64,000 nucleotides of DNA from Onychostoma macrolepis (taxonomy: Eukaryota > Chordata > Actinopteri > Cypriniformes > Cyprinidae): NCBI RefSeq assembly GCF_012432095.1, contig NC_081158.1, positions 11,686,497 through 11,750,496 of the forward strand. The letters are read 5' to 3'. This document shows positions 45,305 through 57,448 of the stretch, in pieces (position 1 is the stretch's first letter; each line of letters begins with the position of its first letter). The translations under genes and the position numbers were made by a program. Below the pieces are notes generated by a model that saw only the letters and a list, made by a program, of their open reading frames with translations, did no database searches and was not told where the DNA came from.

Positions 45305-47097
45305 TAGGGATGTGCGGGTCTAGTCGACTAAACGGTACAGCTCCTGCTAGTCGACACTGAAATCAATAGTCGATTACACAAGAGAGAAAAAATTACCATA
45401 ATTTTAACGGTACATTTAAAACATTTTAACAACAAGCTAAAATAAAACATTTGAAAAATAATAAATATCAAAATATTTAAATATATAAATATTTTTAAAA
45501 GCTTATCTGGGCGGAAACTACATTTTTACCTCAGACCTCGCATGCCTTTTCTTCATGTCAGTTGCGGCTAGCTCGAAATGACCAGCGAAGAACCAGCAAG
45601 GTGTGGGATTATTTTTAATTAGAAGGAAACTGAAAAGTTGTGTGTAAACTGTGTAATGTCAAATTGGCTTACAATAACTCTACTGGAGCGATGCGTAATC
45701 ATATTCAATACAGGTATGTATGCGTTAGCTTGGAGGCTAGCCAAAGCCAGCAAATGTCAATCATTTGTTACGTTCCCATTTTATAATTAATCTAGGGGAA
45801 TTGAGGAATACATAACAAAATGAAAGTCCACATGGAGCCTCTCATCCCAGTCCCAGCCCTAAAGAACACTACCAACCACAAAAAGATCCACTACAAATGA
45901 TAAAATAAGCAATTTAACAAATAAAGAACTATCAAAAAGTCAGCATTATTAGGAGCTAGATTTAACAATCTAGGCGGGAGCACAGCAACGGTATGCTAAC
46001 TGGGACTCTAACACAGATTGACATTAAGTATCAATTAACAAACACCAACAAACAACTAGCAACATGTCTGGGGCTGCAGAGAAGGTCCATGTGGAGCGAG
46101 AGATGGCTCAAGCCTCCTTCTTTCCTCTCTCCTCAACTGTGCTTTCTTGATGGCTTTTATAGCTGGTTTCCTCTCTGGAGTAGCCAATGAATGAGGAGTT
46201 AGTTGGTCATCAGCAAACGAGTATCAGGTGCCAGTAATCAACTCCTATTAGAGCAGCAGCACAGGAGAGAAAAGAAAACAGAAAACTCTTAACTGACCCC
46301 AGAAGAGTACAAATTACGTCACATGACGTAACACGTCATACACTACAACCCGCCGCTGTGGTCCGCAATCCCATCCGTGCCATCTATTCCTCTAAGACCC
46401 ACTTCTGGGTGGTGGTGCCGGATGTACAGGCTCTTTTCGAAACTGTCTGCTTGCTTGTAGTTATCTCTCTGCGTGCCTGTAACTTCAGTTCCTGCCGAGT
46501 GCGTTTTCTTTTCAAGTGCAGAATCGCCTCTAGTCCCGTCTTCCGCCAGACCACGTTAACATGTTAAATTCACTGAACAAATGTGCATGGTCTGAGTCAG
46601 TAAAACGAGCATTGTTTTGTTTTTAGACAATATAGCCAACATGAAGTACATTTTTAAAAGCTGTTTTAAACTTTCCTATTGTTTTTGACTTGTGTTTTAA
46701 TATGTTGGCTAACGTTATATGAAAATGAAGAATTCTGTCAGTCTATTGATTGATTTTCCATTTCTGCATTGCTCCAGCTGATCTGATTAAATAAGCTATG
46801 CACTGGTTTATGTTGAGTGTATGCTCTTCCATTTTTTCTGTTTAACAACTGCCTAAAATTAAACGATGATAACGCGAGGCAAGCATACGGCATAATCGTG
46901 ACCTATTTTTAGCAGATTTCATTGAGGGATTTGACAGTGTGATTCAAAGATTAAGTATTTCAAGTGTAGGCTGTTATACATGCACAGTTTTTTTTTTTTT
47001 TTTTTTGCCATTTTTTGGGGATTTCTATCTTTTAGACTAGTCGGATACAAAACTTCTGTTTAAACGACAGTCAAATTAGTTGTAGCGCACATCCCTA
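45305..47097 (+). mobile_element. hAT element with a BED-finger remnant
   Basis: The ends tagggatgtgcgggtctagt and tgtagcgcacatcccta are inverted; the perfect 8-bp duplication ATGTTGAC lies at 45297-45304 and 47098-47105. The transposase is lost except a BED zinc-finger exon near 45600-45715 (SKVWDYF, then after two stops VCKLCNVKLAYNNSTGAMRNH), ending at a possible donor. The middle holds GC-richer unrelated sequence (45770-46560), probably another insertion. Confidence 0.88.
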
Positions 47098-47105
47098 ATG
47101 TTGAC

Positions 47106-47802
47106 ACCATTAAAGAAAGTCCAAAGGGTGAAGGAACTGATAGTCAAGCTCATGAACAGGAACTAAAAGTCAGTGAACAATGTTTAAGTCTTATGCAATG
47201 CTCTGCAAATGTAAGTCTAAGTGCATTAATTTAGCAATTTTTTCATGGCTTACATCCTGGCAGAAAATTTGTTCTTGTTTGTGCTCAAGAACAGTGTTCA
47301 CTACAGTTTAAAAGTTTTAATGGTTTTAGAAAGCACTTAAATAGTTGTCATAATACTGTTGACATTGACACAAGCAGTGATGTTGAAAACAGAGCTTTGA
47401 TTTCAGAGCATTTTCAGATTGATATGTCAAGTGAAGTGTCACAACTTGGGTTAAACATAATGAGTATCACACAGGTCTTGTTGTTTGTAAAGATTTTATT
47501 GATGAATTGCCAATGTTCAAAATGATTGTATATTGCTGAGAAATGAAGTTTATTTTTTGGTAACGAAAATGGAGACTACATTTGTAGAAACATCTCTTTG
47601 AGACTGTTGACCAATTAAATTTAGTATTTTAAATCATAGCTATATTTAAAAATGTGAAACGTATATCTAAATATATATCACAATATATGTAATTTTATAA
47701 GTACATACTGTATGTTGTCATATTTTTCAATATGTCAATCAACTCATGTATTATTCAATATATTGTAATGTATTTTCACAATACATTATCATTTCTAATA
47801 GT
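47106..47802. other. No recognised gene
   Basis: AT-rich. A run at 47110-47560 reads like degraded coding sequence but no family is recognised. Confidence 0.35.
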
Positions 47803-49850
47803 CAAGTCAAGTCACCTTTATTTATATAGCGCTTTTAACAATACAGATTGTGTCAAAGCAACTTTCCAATATCAGAATAGGAAAATAGTGTCAATAATGT
47901 AAAATGACAAGATTAAACACTCAATTTTCAGTTAAAGGCATTTCATTATTTAATTCAGTGATGTCATCGTCCAGCTAAGTTCAGTTTAAATAGTATCTGT
48001 GCAATCATGTAGACAATATCGCTGGAAAATAAGTGTCCCCAACTAAGCAAGCCAGAGGCGACAGCGGCAAGGAACCAAAACTCCATCGGTGACAGAATGG
48101 AGGAAAAAACCTTTGGAGAAACCAGGCTCAGTCGGGGGGCCAGTTCTCCTCTGACCAGATGAAACAGCAGTTCAATTCCAACTGCAGCCATGTCAGATTT
48201 TGTAAAGGACTAATTTGGTTCCCGCGGTCTTGTCCCGATGGCTGTCTAGGTGACAAGGTCACTCGAAGTCAATATTACTGTATTATGTGTAAACCAGGTT
48301 AAAGAGATGGGTCTGTAATCTAGATTTAAACTGACAGAGTGTGTCTGCCTCCCGAACAGTGTTAGGTAGATTGTTCCAGAGTTTTGGCACTAAATAGAAA
48401 AGGTTCTGCCGCCCACAGTTGATTTTGATATTCTAGGTATTATCAAATGGCCAGAGTTTTGAGAACGTAGTGGACGTGGAGGACTATAATGTGATAAGAG
48501 CTCACTCAAATACTGAGGAGTTAAACCATTCAGGGCTTTATAAGTAATTAACAAGATTTTCAAATCTATACAATGTTTAATAGGGAGCCAGTGCAGTGTT
48601 GACAGAACCGGGCTAATGTGGTCATACTTCCTGGTTCTAATAAGAACTCTAGCTGCTGCATTTTGGACCATCTGTAGTTTGTTTATTAAGCGTGCAGAAC
48701 AACCACCCAATAAAGCATTACAATAATCAAACCTTGAGGTCATAAATGCATGAATTAACATTTCTGCATTTGACTTTGAGAGCATAGGTCTCAATTTAGA
48801 TATATTTTTAAGATGGAAAAAATGCAGTTTTACAAATGCTAGAAACGTGGCTGTCAAAGGAAAGATTGCTATCAAATAGCACACCTAGGTTCCTAACTGA
48901 TGATGAAGAATTTACAGAGCAGCCATCAAGTGTTAGACAGTGTTCCAAGTTATTACATGTGGGGGTTTTAGGTCCGATAATTAACACCTCTGTTTTTTCA
49001 GAATTTAGCAGTAAGAAATTACTCGTCATCCAGTTTTTTTATATCGACTATGCATTCCGTTAGTTTCTCAATTTGGTGTGTTTCACCGGGCCGTGAAGAA
49101 ATATAGAGCTGAGTATCATCAGCATACCAGTGAAAGCTAACACTGTGTTTCCTGATGATATTTCCTAAGGGTAACATGTAAAGCGTGAAAATTAAATGGC
49201 CTTAGTACTGAGCCTTGAGGTACTCAGTACTGCACTTTTGATCGATATGATCGTAAAGGAGCAACCGTATCTAAAGTGCTAGAAAAGAGAGAGTCCATAG
49301 TTTCTGTTACATCAAGTTTTTCTGTGCTGTTGGATATGAGATAAGTCAGGAAGATTATTTATAAAGCAGTCTTTTGTGGTAGAAGTGATGGTTCTACCAT
49401 ACTTTTAGCAAGGAGTAGAATTTACAGTTTTAGCTATATGGAGTTTACACAAGACTAGATAATGATCTGAGATATCATCACTTTGCAGCAGAATTTCAAT
49501 ATCATTAACATCAGTTCCATGTGACAATATTAAATCTAGAGTATGATTTCAACAATGAGTAGGTCCTGACACGTGATGTCTAACCCCAATAGAGTTCAGA
49601 ATGTCTATGAATGCTGAACCTAATGCATTGTTTCATTATCAACGTGGATAAAAATTTAAATCGATTCAAATGACCAACAATTAAAAATTTGCTGATTTTC
49701 TGGGGATTTATCATTAACGCTTGTTTCTCTAGATAATGTTATATGAAGCACCATTACTTCAAAGGAGTTATACTTAAAGCCTGCCCTCTGAGAAATACTG
49801 CTATAAATTGTAGCAACACCTCATAATATTGCATAATTGCATCCATCCAC
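47803..49850 (-). mobile_element. 5'-truncated non-LTR retrotransposon (L2/CR1-like)
   Basis: The reverse strand shows an endonuclease remnant (49400-49830), then reverse transcriptase text with an intact FHWYADDTQLYIS box, WMTSNFLLLNSEKTEVLIIG and TSRFDYCNALLGG, QMVQNAAARVLIRTRKYDHI, STLHWLPIK, and a 3' UTR ending 'gctatataaataaaggtga' with a ttgac-type tail at 47803. Several frameshifts break the ORF. The 154-bp insert in finger gene 1 is the tail of the same family. It ends against a MITE at 49874. Confidence 0.85.
48390..49029 (-). pseudogene. Reverse transcriptase C-terminal part of the LINE
   Basis: Two overlapping frames with a shift near 48820-48840: NSEKTEVLIIGPKT...VRNLGVLFDSNLSFDSHVS, then KLHFFHLKNISKLRPMLSKS...LNGLTPQYLSELL, ending VGGRTFSI. 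This is the thumb and connection region after the YADD box. The copy is non-functional because of shifts and stops upstream. Confidence 0.8.
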
Positions 49851-49873
49851 TCTCTCAGCTGGCGTGAATCTTA

Positions 49874-50239
49874 ACTCTTTCCCCGCCAGCATTTAAAAAA
49901 AAAAAGTTGCCAGCATTTTTGATGATTTTCACTTAAATTTGACGGCCCTCAGAATATTTTCTGCTATGAATATATGAACATATTATATATCATAATAAAG
50001 AACCGAGCCTCTGCTTTTAATTTAAAAAAAAAAACTATTTTATTCTATCTTCATGTGTTCATGTTTTATAATCACTTGAATGCACATAGGTTTCATCAGA
50101 AGTACAACATTTTGGACAAAAAAATGAGAAAAATGCATTTTTATCAAAGTAGTGCATTTTCAAGCAAAATACATTCAAATGTCATATTCTTTCACCTGTA
50201 AATAATTATATGAATAACTGAAATTGCATTCAATAAACA

Positions 50240-50278
<39 letters not shown>

Positions 50279-50656
50279 ATACAAACAAACACACACACAT
50301 ATGGGCTACATATATACATATACATACTGTACATACACACACACATATTCAGATTGACAGGTTATCGGTCCATCCACTACACAATTAGAGATGTTTCTGT
50401 GTCTGTAAAGGCATCTCTCTCACTGACTACTTCGTCCCGATCAGATTCAAAATGGTCAAAACATGATCTATATATGATCTACATTTTCTCTGATACTTCC
50501 ATTTATTCCCATTGTTTTGTATTCGGACCAGCAAGACCCGGAAGTCCCGTAACTCATTCAGGACATGCGCTAGGGCTTTCCTTACCATAATATACCTAGA
50601 ACACAGAAACGTTGTCTCTTAATTGACGAAATATCTCATCAATGGCGGGGAAAGAG
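49874..50656. mobile_element. 783-bp MITE with TTA target sites
   Basis: The ends actctttccccgccagc and ggcggggaaagag are inverted and flanked by TTA (49871-49873 and 50657-50659). A (CA)n run (50241-50274) and further CA-rich sequence lie inside. There is no coding capacity. Confidence 0.8.
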
Positions 50657-50685
50657 TTAATGACCCTACTGTAACCAGTTCATTA

Positions 50686-51313
50686 TACCGTACTGACCCG
50701 AATATAAGACGACCCTGATTATAAGATGACCCCCCCTTTTTCAAGATGTACCTTTGGGAAAAAGGCTTTTTGAAAAACAATTTTTTTATTTAGATCGTTT
50801 TATGTAGAAAACATTTTTTTTTCTTAAATTACGTTCATATTGTATTTTTTTTGAAGGTATGGTAACGTTATGTCCTGGTAAAATGTACCAACAATCACAT
50901 TTAAAAATATACACTTTTTATATACCATAAAAATAACAGGTAGCCCATCTGAATTATATAACATTTAGGCTATCCATCTCATAGTAGCCTACCAAAATTT
51001 CATTATCAGTAGAAGTGAAATCTTATTGTAGTATTTAAATTTGGGTATGGTCTTATGTTTTAAAATCACTTACAGCGGAAGTTTGGTCCCATCAGGCTAA
51101 CATAACATTACGCTGTAAGCTTTTCTTTTTCTTTTGTTTTCACTCGCGATCTTTACAACACACTCGTTTTAAGCATATTTGGCACCACCTATTGTTTTGG
51201 GTGTATTTTTGACATGTCAAAGTCTAGACCATGAATATAAGACAACCGTGTTTTTTCAGATGCATTTCCAAGAAAAAAAAAAAACATTGTCTTATATTCT
51301 GGTCAATACAGTA
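50686..51313. mobile_element. 628-bp inverted-repeat element
   Basis: The left end 'tactgacccgaatataagac' is mirrored at the right by 'gtcttatattctggtcaata'. A second internal pair ('aatataagacaaccgtg') is close to the right end. No transposase and no clear target duplication. Confidence 0.65.
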
Positions 51314-51595
51314 CAGGTAGACTGTGATTAAAGGACCATACACAACAATAAGCATAGCAAGTGGAAGCACATTTTTGTCCCGTTACACAAGCGCTGAGCA
51401 CGTCCATCTCTGGCTCAGCACCAGCCAAACCACAAAAGCATATTTGAATTTAGCAGTTAATCACATGACACACTGAACAATAATCACAACGGTGTGATTG
51501 TAGAAGTTAAAGTGCTACTCTACGTTCGAAACTGATCACATGTAAACGGCTTCTCTCCGGTGAGAATCTTCATGTGTTTCTTAAGGTTTCCTTTT

Positions 51596-54500
51596 TCAGT
51601 AAATCTCTTTCCACACTGTTGGCAGACAGGGTTTCTCTCCAGTGTGAACTCTCAGATGGTATGTAAGGTTTCCTTTTCGAATGAAACTCTTTCCACACTG
51701 TTGGCAGGTGTAAGGCTTTTCTCCAGTGTGAATTCTCATGTGGACTTCAAGGAATTCCTTTCTGTTGAAACTCTTTTCACATTGTTGGCAGGTGAAATGT
51801 TTCTCTCCAGTATGAATTCTCATGTGGAGATCAAGGTTATGTTTATGTGTAAAGCTTTTTCCACACTGAGAACATGTGAAAGGTTTCTCTCCACTGTGAA
51901 TTTTCATGTGGTTTTTAAGGTGTACTTTTTGAATGAAACTCTTTCCACACAGTTTGCAGGTGAAAGCCTTCTCTCCAGAGTGAATTCTGATGTGAAGATT
52001 AAGGTTTCCTTTTTCAGTAAATCTCTTTCCACACTGTTGGCAGACAAAGGGTTTCTTTCCAGTGTGAACTCTCATATGGTATCTAAGCTTCGATTTTTGA
52101 ATGAAACTCTTTCCACACTGTTGGCAGGTGAAAGGCTTTTCTCCAGTGTGAACTCTCATGTGGACTTCAAGGTTTCCCTTTTTGTTGAAACTTTTCCCAC
52201 ACTGTTGGCAGGTGAAAGGCTTTTCTCCAGTGTGAACTCTCATGTGGTCTTCAAGGTTTCCTTTTCTGTTGAAACTTTTCCCACACTGTTGGCAGGTGAA
52301 ATAACTTCTGTTTGCTGTCTTTTGAGCTCTTTTCCGTGAAGTCTTTTCAGTATGTGTGCAACTAAATGATTTTTCTCCAGTCACGAAATCATATTTCTCA
52401 TGCTGAACATTATTTTCCTTTTCATTGAGTTCTTGACTCTCCTCTTTCAGTGTCTTCAGGTCTAATGCAAAAAAAGACAAATCCAAATTAACCCCATTTT
52501 TAATGGAGTGTCTATTTACATTAACTCCACCCACCAACGTGTGTGATTGGACTGGTCAACATTACAAAAGACTGTCAACTGTCGTCAGCTCCTGTGGCAC
52601 TGATGGTAAAATGTGTGAAATAGGCCTACTCATTTTGACGCGATCGACCCGGGTTTGAATCCGCCTTTAGGCAAACTTTTTTTCCCTCCCTTTTCAAATC
52701 AAATCAGAAAAGCATTTACTTTCAATAAAAATGAAGGAAATAATAATAAAAGTTGAAAATAAAGTAAAATTGGGTAGGGTAAAATAAAAGAATATAAAAT
52801 CGGGTAGGGTTAGGGTAGGTGTAGGGAGGGCTTTATTGTACCAATATAAGGTGGCATCCATTTAATAATTTGAATTAAAATTTCCACAAGTTATTATTGC
52901 ATACTGTTTTGTAATGTACTATAATACTGAGGTGCAGATAATTGCCACTATTTGCAATAAGTAGTATAAATATCAGAAAATCCTGCTATTTTGACAGTGT
53001 AAATAGAATCCATTGCTATTTGCACAGTGTAAATAACATATCGCTAAGAAAATGCTATTTTCACAGTGCAAATAGCCTCTGCCCATTTTTAATGGCACAA
53101 AGAACAAACATCAAAACCAACATCATGTAGATCTTATATGCACTAAGCTATTAAAGCAGGTGTTAAATGTAATCTTAAAACCTCTTCCCATTATTCAAAG
53201 TGATGATAAAAAAAATAAGAGTTTATTGTATAATCTTAGTTCTGTCAGGACCACTATCGTCAAATGATAGACACTTAGCATACAGTTTGGTTTGGCGGTA
53301 TGGTACTGTTCTGGGCAAAAACTCCCTGCCCATCCATGCAGCCTAGCATGGATGAGAGCAGGGAGAGCAGCAATAATAATAACCCCCTAGGGTAACAGAA
53401 CAAAGCAGATATCATTAATGTACTTAATTACATTTAGTGTAACACATTACTCAAGATTAGGGAGTCTGATTCAACAGGAATGTCAGAAGCCAGGTCCTGA
53501 CTGTGGTGAAAGGAGGAGTTGGGGATGGAGGAGGGTAATTGTTCCTGAGCAAGTGGATAAAGCTGGTGAATAATACTGAATAGCGCTTTTATAGGAATGC
53601 TGTGATAGGTGTCGTATTCCTATAGGTAGATGTGATCAGCTGAGAATCAGCTGATGCAAGCTTGACTCACGTGACCTGCCAGAACTAACGCTACGCTTGA
53701 TTTTTGTATGTTTCAAGGTAATGGGTCCTGTGATCTTAACATGTTCGTCCACATGAGGCAGCCCGCTCCGTGTCAAATAAAACCACTTTTATTTTACTTT
53801 TAGACATCAATCAAGATGGCGCCACAAATGGCAGCTACAGTGCTTAGCTCTTCAGTGTGTGTACTGTTTTTGTTAGTTTTGACTGTTTTTTGTTTCTCAA
53901 ACAGGGATGAACTGCTGAACATTCGGCAGAACACACCACAAAATCTTTTATCGGATTTTGATTACTCTGATGATTAGCTGGACATTGTAGTTGGCGGAGC
54001 TGTGGCGCTGTTTAGACGCTACAGGACGGCGCAGACAGGGGAAGCGAGCTGGTGCACTTGTGAAGCTTCGTCAGTGGGGATGAAGAATGCCGTTGCCTAG
54101 CGAATCTCTGCTCTCTACCCAACAAAATGGACGAACTTATCCTACTCTCCCGGACAAAAAAGGATTTTTCAAACTCTGCTGCTCTGTTTCACGGAAACCT
54201 GGCTGAATGACGCCATACCGGACAGCGTGCTACATCTACCGAACTTTCAGCTGATCAAAGCAGATCGCGATGCAGAATCAACAGGGAAATCGCGTGGCGG
54301 AAGGACGTGCTTTTACATCAATGAAAGGTGGTGTACAAATGTAACTGTGCTAAAGAAGATGTGCTGTTCAGATCTAGAAACACTCATCATTAACTGCAAA
54401 CAGTTCTATTCACCGCAGGAGATTTGTTTGTTCATTCTCGTGAGTGTTTATATTCCTCCACAAGCGAACGCGAGATCAGATTTACAGAAACTCACTGATC

Positions 54501-57425
54501 AGATCACAGACACAGAACAAAAACACCCGGACTATGTTTTAATCATTCTCTGGGACTTTAATAAAGCAAATCTCTCCTGCCAAAATACAGACAGCACATC
54601 ACATGTCCCACCAGAGGCAGTAATATATTGGATCATTGTTACACAACAATAAAAGAGGCATATCACTCTGTCCCACGGGCAGCGTTAGGTCTATCTGATC
54701 ACTGTTTGGTTCATCTTATACCGACCTACAGGCAAAAACTTAAATCTGCTAAACCTGTATTAAGATCTGTTAAAAGATGGACTAATGAAACATAGCGGGT
54801 TTTACAAGCCTGTTTCGAACTTACTGATTGGACTGTTTTTGAACCTGCTGCAAACAATCTGGACGAGCTCACAGAGACTGTAACATCTTATATCAGTTTC
54901 TGTGAGGATATGTGCATTCCTACAAGGACTCATTTAACCTACAACAACGACAAACCGCGGTTCACTGCAAAACTCAGACAGATCCATAAGGCCAAAGAAG
55001 ATCAGAGTGGCAAAGAGGAATTATTTTGGCAAGCTAAGGAACAAATTCTCTTCCAGTGATTCTGCTTCAGTGTGGAAAGGTCTGAAAGACATCACAAGAC
55101 ACCATCCCGCAGCACTGTGGAGAATCAACAACTGGCAGATGATTTGAATGAGTTTTACTGTAGGTTTGAAAAAACACCCCACAGCCGCCCTGAACACCTC
55201 TCCACACAACCATTAACACCTCCAGCAAGCCCCCTCTCCCCATACCTGCATTGAAAATAAGTGAAGATGACGTGCGCCAGGTCTTCAGAAAGAACAAAAG
55301 AAGGAAAGCACCAGGCCCAGACGGTGTGTCACCAGCCTGCCTAAAAACCTGTGCTGACCAGCTGGCCCCCATCTTCACACAGATCTTCAACAGATCACTG
55401 GAGCTGTGCGAAGGCCCCTCATGTTTAAAACACTCCACCATCATCCCCATCCCAAAGAAACCCCAAATTACTGGATTTAATGACTACAGACCTGTGGCTC
55501 TAACGTCTGTGGCCATGAAATCATTTGAAAAACTGGTTTTGTCTTATCTGAAGGCCTCCACTGGGCCCTTACTGGACCCCCTGCAGTTTGCCTACAGAGC
55601 AAACAGGTCTGTGGATGATGCAGTCAACATGGGACTGCACTTCATCCTGCAGCATCTCAACAGACCAGGGACTTCTGTGAGGATCCTGTCTGTAGACTTC
55701 AGCTCCGCTTTTAACACCATCATCCCGGACACCCTTCAGAATAAACTCAGCTCTCCATCCCCACATCCATCTGTCAACAGCTTCCTGACAGACAGGCAGC
55801 AGCTAGTGAGGCTGGGAAAATACACATCCAGCACCCGTACGATCAGCACTGGAGCTCCTCAGGGCTGTGTTTTCTCCCCACTGCTCTTCTCTCTACACCA
55901 ACGACTGCACCTCTAAAGACCCTCTTTCAAGCTCCTGAAGTTTGCAGACAACACCACACTGATCAGCCTCATCCAGGACGGTGACGAGTCTGCCTACAGA
56001 CAGGAGGTTAAGGAGCTGGCTGTCTGGTGCAGTCTTAACAACCTGGAGCTTAACATGCTCAAAACTGTGGAGATGATAGTGGACTTCAGGAGAAACCCCC
56101 CTGCACTCCCCCCACTCACCATCATGAACAGCACTGTGACTGCAGTGGAGTCATTCAGATTCCTGGGCACCACCATCACCCAGGACTTGAAGTGGGACAC
56201 TCACATTGAGTCCATTGTGAAAAAGGCCCAGCAGAGGCTGTACTTCCTTTGCCAGCTGAGGAAGTTCAACCTGCCACAGGAGCTGCTGAAACAGTTCTAC
56301 TCTGCCATCATTGAATCCATCATCTCCACTTCAATAACTGTCTGGTTCAGCTCAGCTACCAAATCTGACCTCAGAAGACTTCAGAGGGTAGTCCGGACTG
56401 CTGAGCGAATCATTGGTACAACCCTCCCCACTCTCCAAGAACTGTGCTTATCCAGAGTGAGCAATCCAGCACACTCCTTCTTTGAACAGTTACCATCTGG
56501 TCGACGCTACAGAGCTCCGAGCACCAAGAATGACCAGACACAGGAACAGTTTCTTCCCTCAAGCAATCCATCTCACGAACAAATAATATTAAACGTGGAA
56601 CACACAACACTATTATATAATATTTATTCATCACACATACTTATTTTTCATTTCAAAATTTGCACATATCAGACCTGTACACACATAATTGTCTATATTA
56701 TATTTCACGAGTTCACACTTACATATAATAAATAGAATAATAGAATTTTGGCCCGAACCCAGAGTACCCCCTAGAGGTTAGGACAGGAATAGTTGTAAGT
56801 GCGGAGAAGGGGTGGCGGAGGGATGCTGCAAAACTGCCAATGAACAGAGGTAAGTCTGCTGTATAAACGCCTCTTATCTTGTTAACTGGGTTGATTACTA
56901 ATTGTTCTCCTCTCGTATTAATTAGGTTAATTATCTGAACATGCTCCTCCGAACTTTGTTAATAAAACATCATATTGTGTTTTTGCTATTTTGTACATTG
57001 CCTATTTGTATAATTGTATTGTATATTATTCTTTTATTATCTGTGTCCTGTCGCTGTCATTCTGTTGCACTGTGGAGCTTGTCGCTATAACAAATTCCTT
57101 GTATGCGTAAACATACCTGGCCAATAAAGCTCATTCTCTCATTTTATTACAACACTCATATGACATTCTTCAAAAATGTCATTCCTTTTCTGTAGAGTTG
57201 GGCATTTTAATAAGTTTCAAATCAGTGAGTTAAGCTTTGAGAATGAAACTAACCTGTTTGTTCCTCAGTATCTTCATGTTTGACTCTGAATGTTTCTTCA
57301 ACCTTCACGTCTTCACTCTCCTCTTTAATAAACACCATCTTTATTTGTTCCTCAGTATCTTCATGTTTGACTGTGAATGTTTCTTCAATCTTCATGTCTT
57401 CACTCTCCTCTTTAATAAACACCAT
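51596..57425 (-). CDS. C2H2 zinc-finger protein 3 (eight intact fingers)
   Basis: Coding exons 57254-57425 and 51596-52461 joined in phase 1, 345 residues. Exon 1 begins MVFIKEESEDMKIEETF and contains an 87-bp tandem duplication, so the acidic leader is present twice. The finger exon starts LKTLKEESQELNEKE, then a degenerate spacer and eight CxxC-x12-HxxxH fingers with TGEKPF-type linkers; a nuclear DNA-binding role is expected. After finger 8 the frame is lost by a two-base deletion near 51630 (agacaggg, where the sister finger has agacaaaggg), so the protein ends CLPTVWKEIY; the former ninth finger and old stop (51520-51522) follow. The 4.8-kb intron contains an L2-like LINE in antisense orientation. 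Confidence 0.88.
52600..52700 (+). repeat. tRNA-like retroposon piece
   Basis: 'gacccgggtttgaatccgcc' is a B-box-like segment, with a T-run and 'caataaaaatgaaggaaat' after it. The downstream block is shared with 33540-33570 (caataaaaatgaagaaaatt), indicating a common SINE family. Confidence 0.5.
52701..53809. other. Intron sequence without recognised gene
   Basis: Includes 'gggttagggtaggtgtaggg' telomere-like G-rich repeats (52800-52830) and repeated 'tatttgcacagtgtaaatag' phrases (52945-53070), an inexact tandem of about 45 bp. Confidence 0.45.
54121..54652 (+). pseudogene. LINE endonuclease domain
   Basis: AP-endonuclease-type fold text: the WL of ETWLN, RGGRTCFYINERWC, LFILVSVYIPPQAN, and the DFN of LIILWDFNKANLS. 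The frame is broken at 54173 and ends early at 54652, then continues in another frame (YHSVPRAALGLSDHCLVHLIP at about 54660), which includes the SDH motif of the active site. Confidence 0.8.
55251..56735 (+). pseudogene. LINE reverse transcriptase
   Basis: The first frame (55251-55916) runs through the finger and palm motifs to APQGCVFSPLLFSL, where a base loss near 55898 shifts the frame. The catalytic box at about 55935 reads LLKFADNTTLI, so the second Asp of the usual F/YADD is Asn. The second frame from 56055 covers NLELNMLKTVEMIVDFRRNP, FRFLGTTITQDLKWDTHIES, TTLPTLQELCLSRV, and ends in AT-rich tail sequence. Confidence 0.88.
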
Positions 57426-57448
57426 CTTTATAACAGTGTCACGTGGAT
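57254..57448 (-). repeat. Duplicated leader exon of zinc-finger gene 3
   Basis: The exon runs from an acceptor (ctcttacag|atccacgtga) at 57448, through ATG at 57425, to a donor at 57253. An 87-bp unit is repeated head to tail; the copies encode MVFIKEESEDMKIEETFTVK and MVFIKEESEDVKVEETFRVK, each ending KHEDTEEQ. Confidence 0.9.

Larger units (their letters stand above)
53810..57147 (+). mobile_element. L2-like LINE, near full length but defective
   Basis: Order: 5' region with a short ORF from 53818; endonuclease (54121-54652; CFTETWLNDAIPDSVLH, ADRDAESTGKSRGGRTCFYI); linker; reverse transcriptase (55251-56735; RKNKRRKAPGPDGVSPACLK, NDYRPVALTSVAMKSFEKLV, ILSVDFSSAFNTIIP, STGAPQGCVFSPLL); 3' UTR and tail 'aataaagctcattctctcat'. 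A segment at about 56750-56985 interrupts the 3' UTR. Many stops and indels. It lies antisense in the intron of zinc-finger gene 3. Confidence 0.9.

Noticed and set aside
51560..52339. Long open frame on the + strand opposite zinc-finger gene 3
   Set aside because: It is the antisense shadow of the repeated finger exon; its repeats (STLLAGVRLFSSVNSHV) mirror the finger period and there are no splice or start signals.
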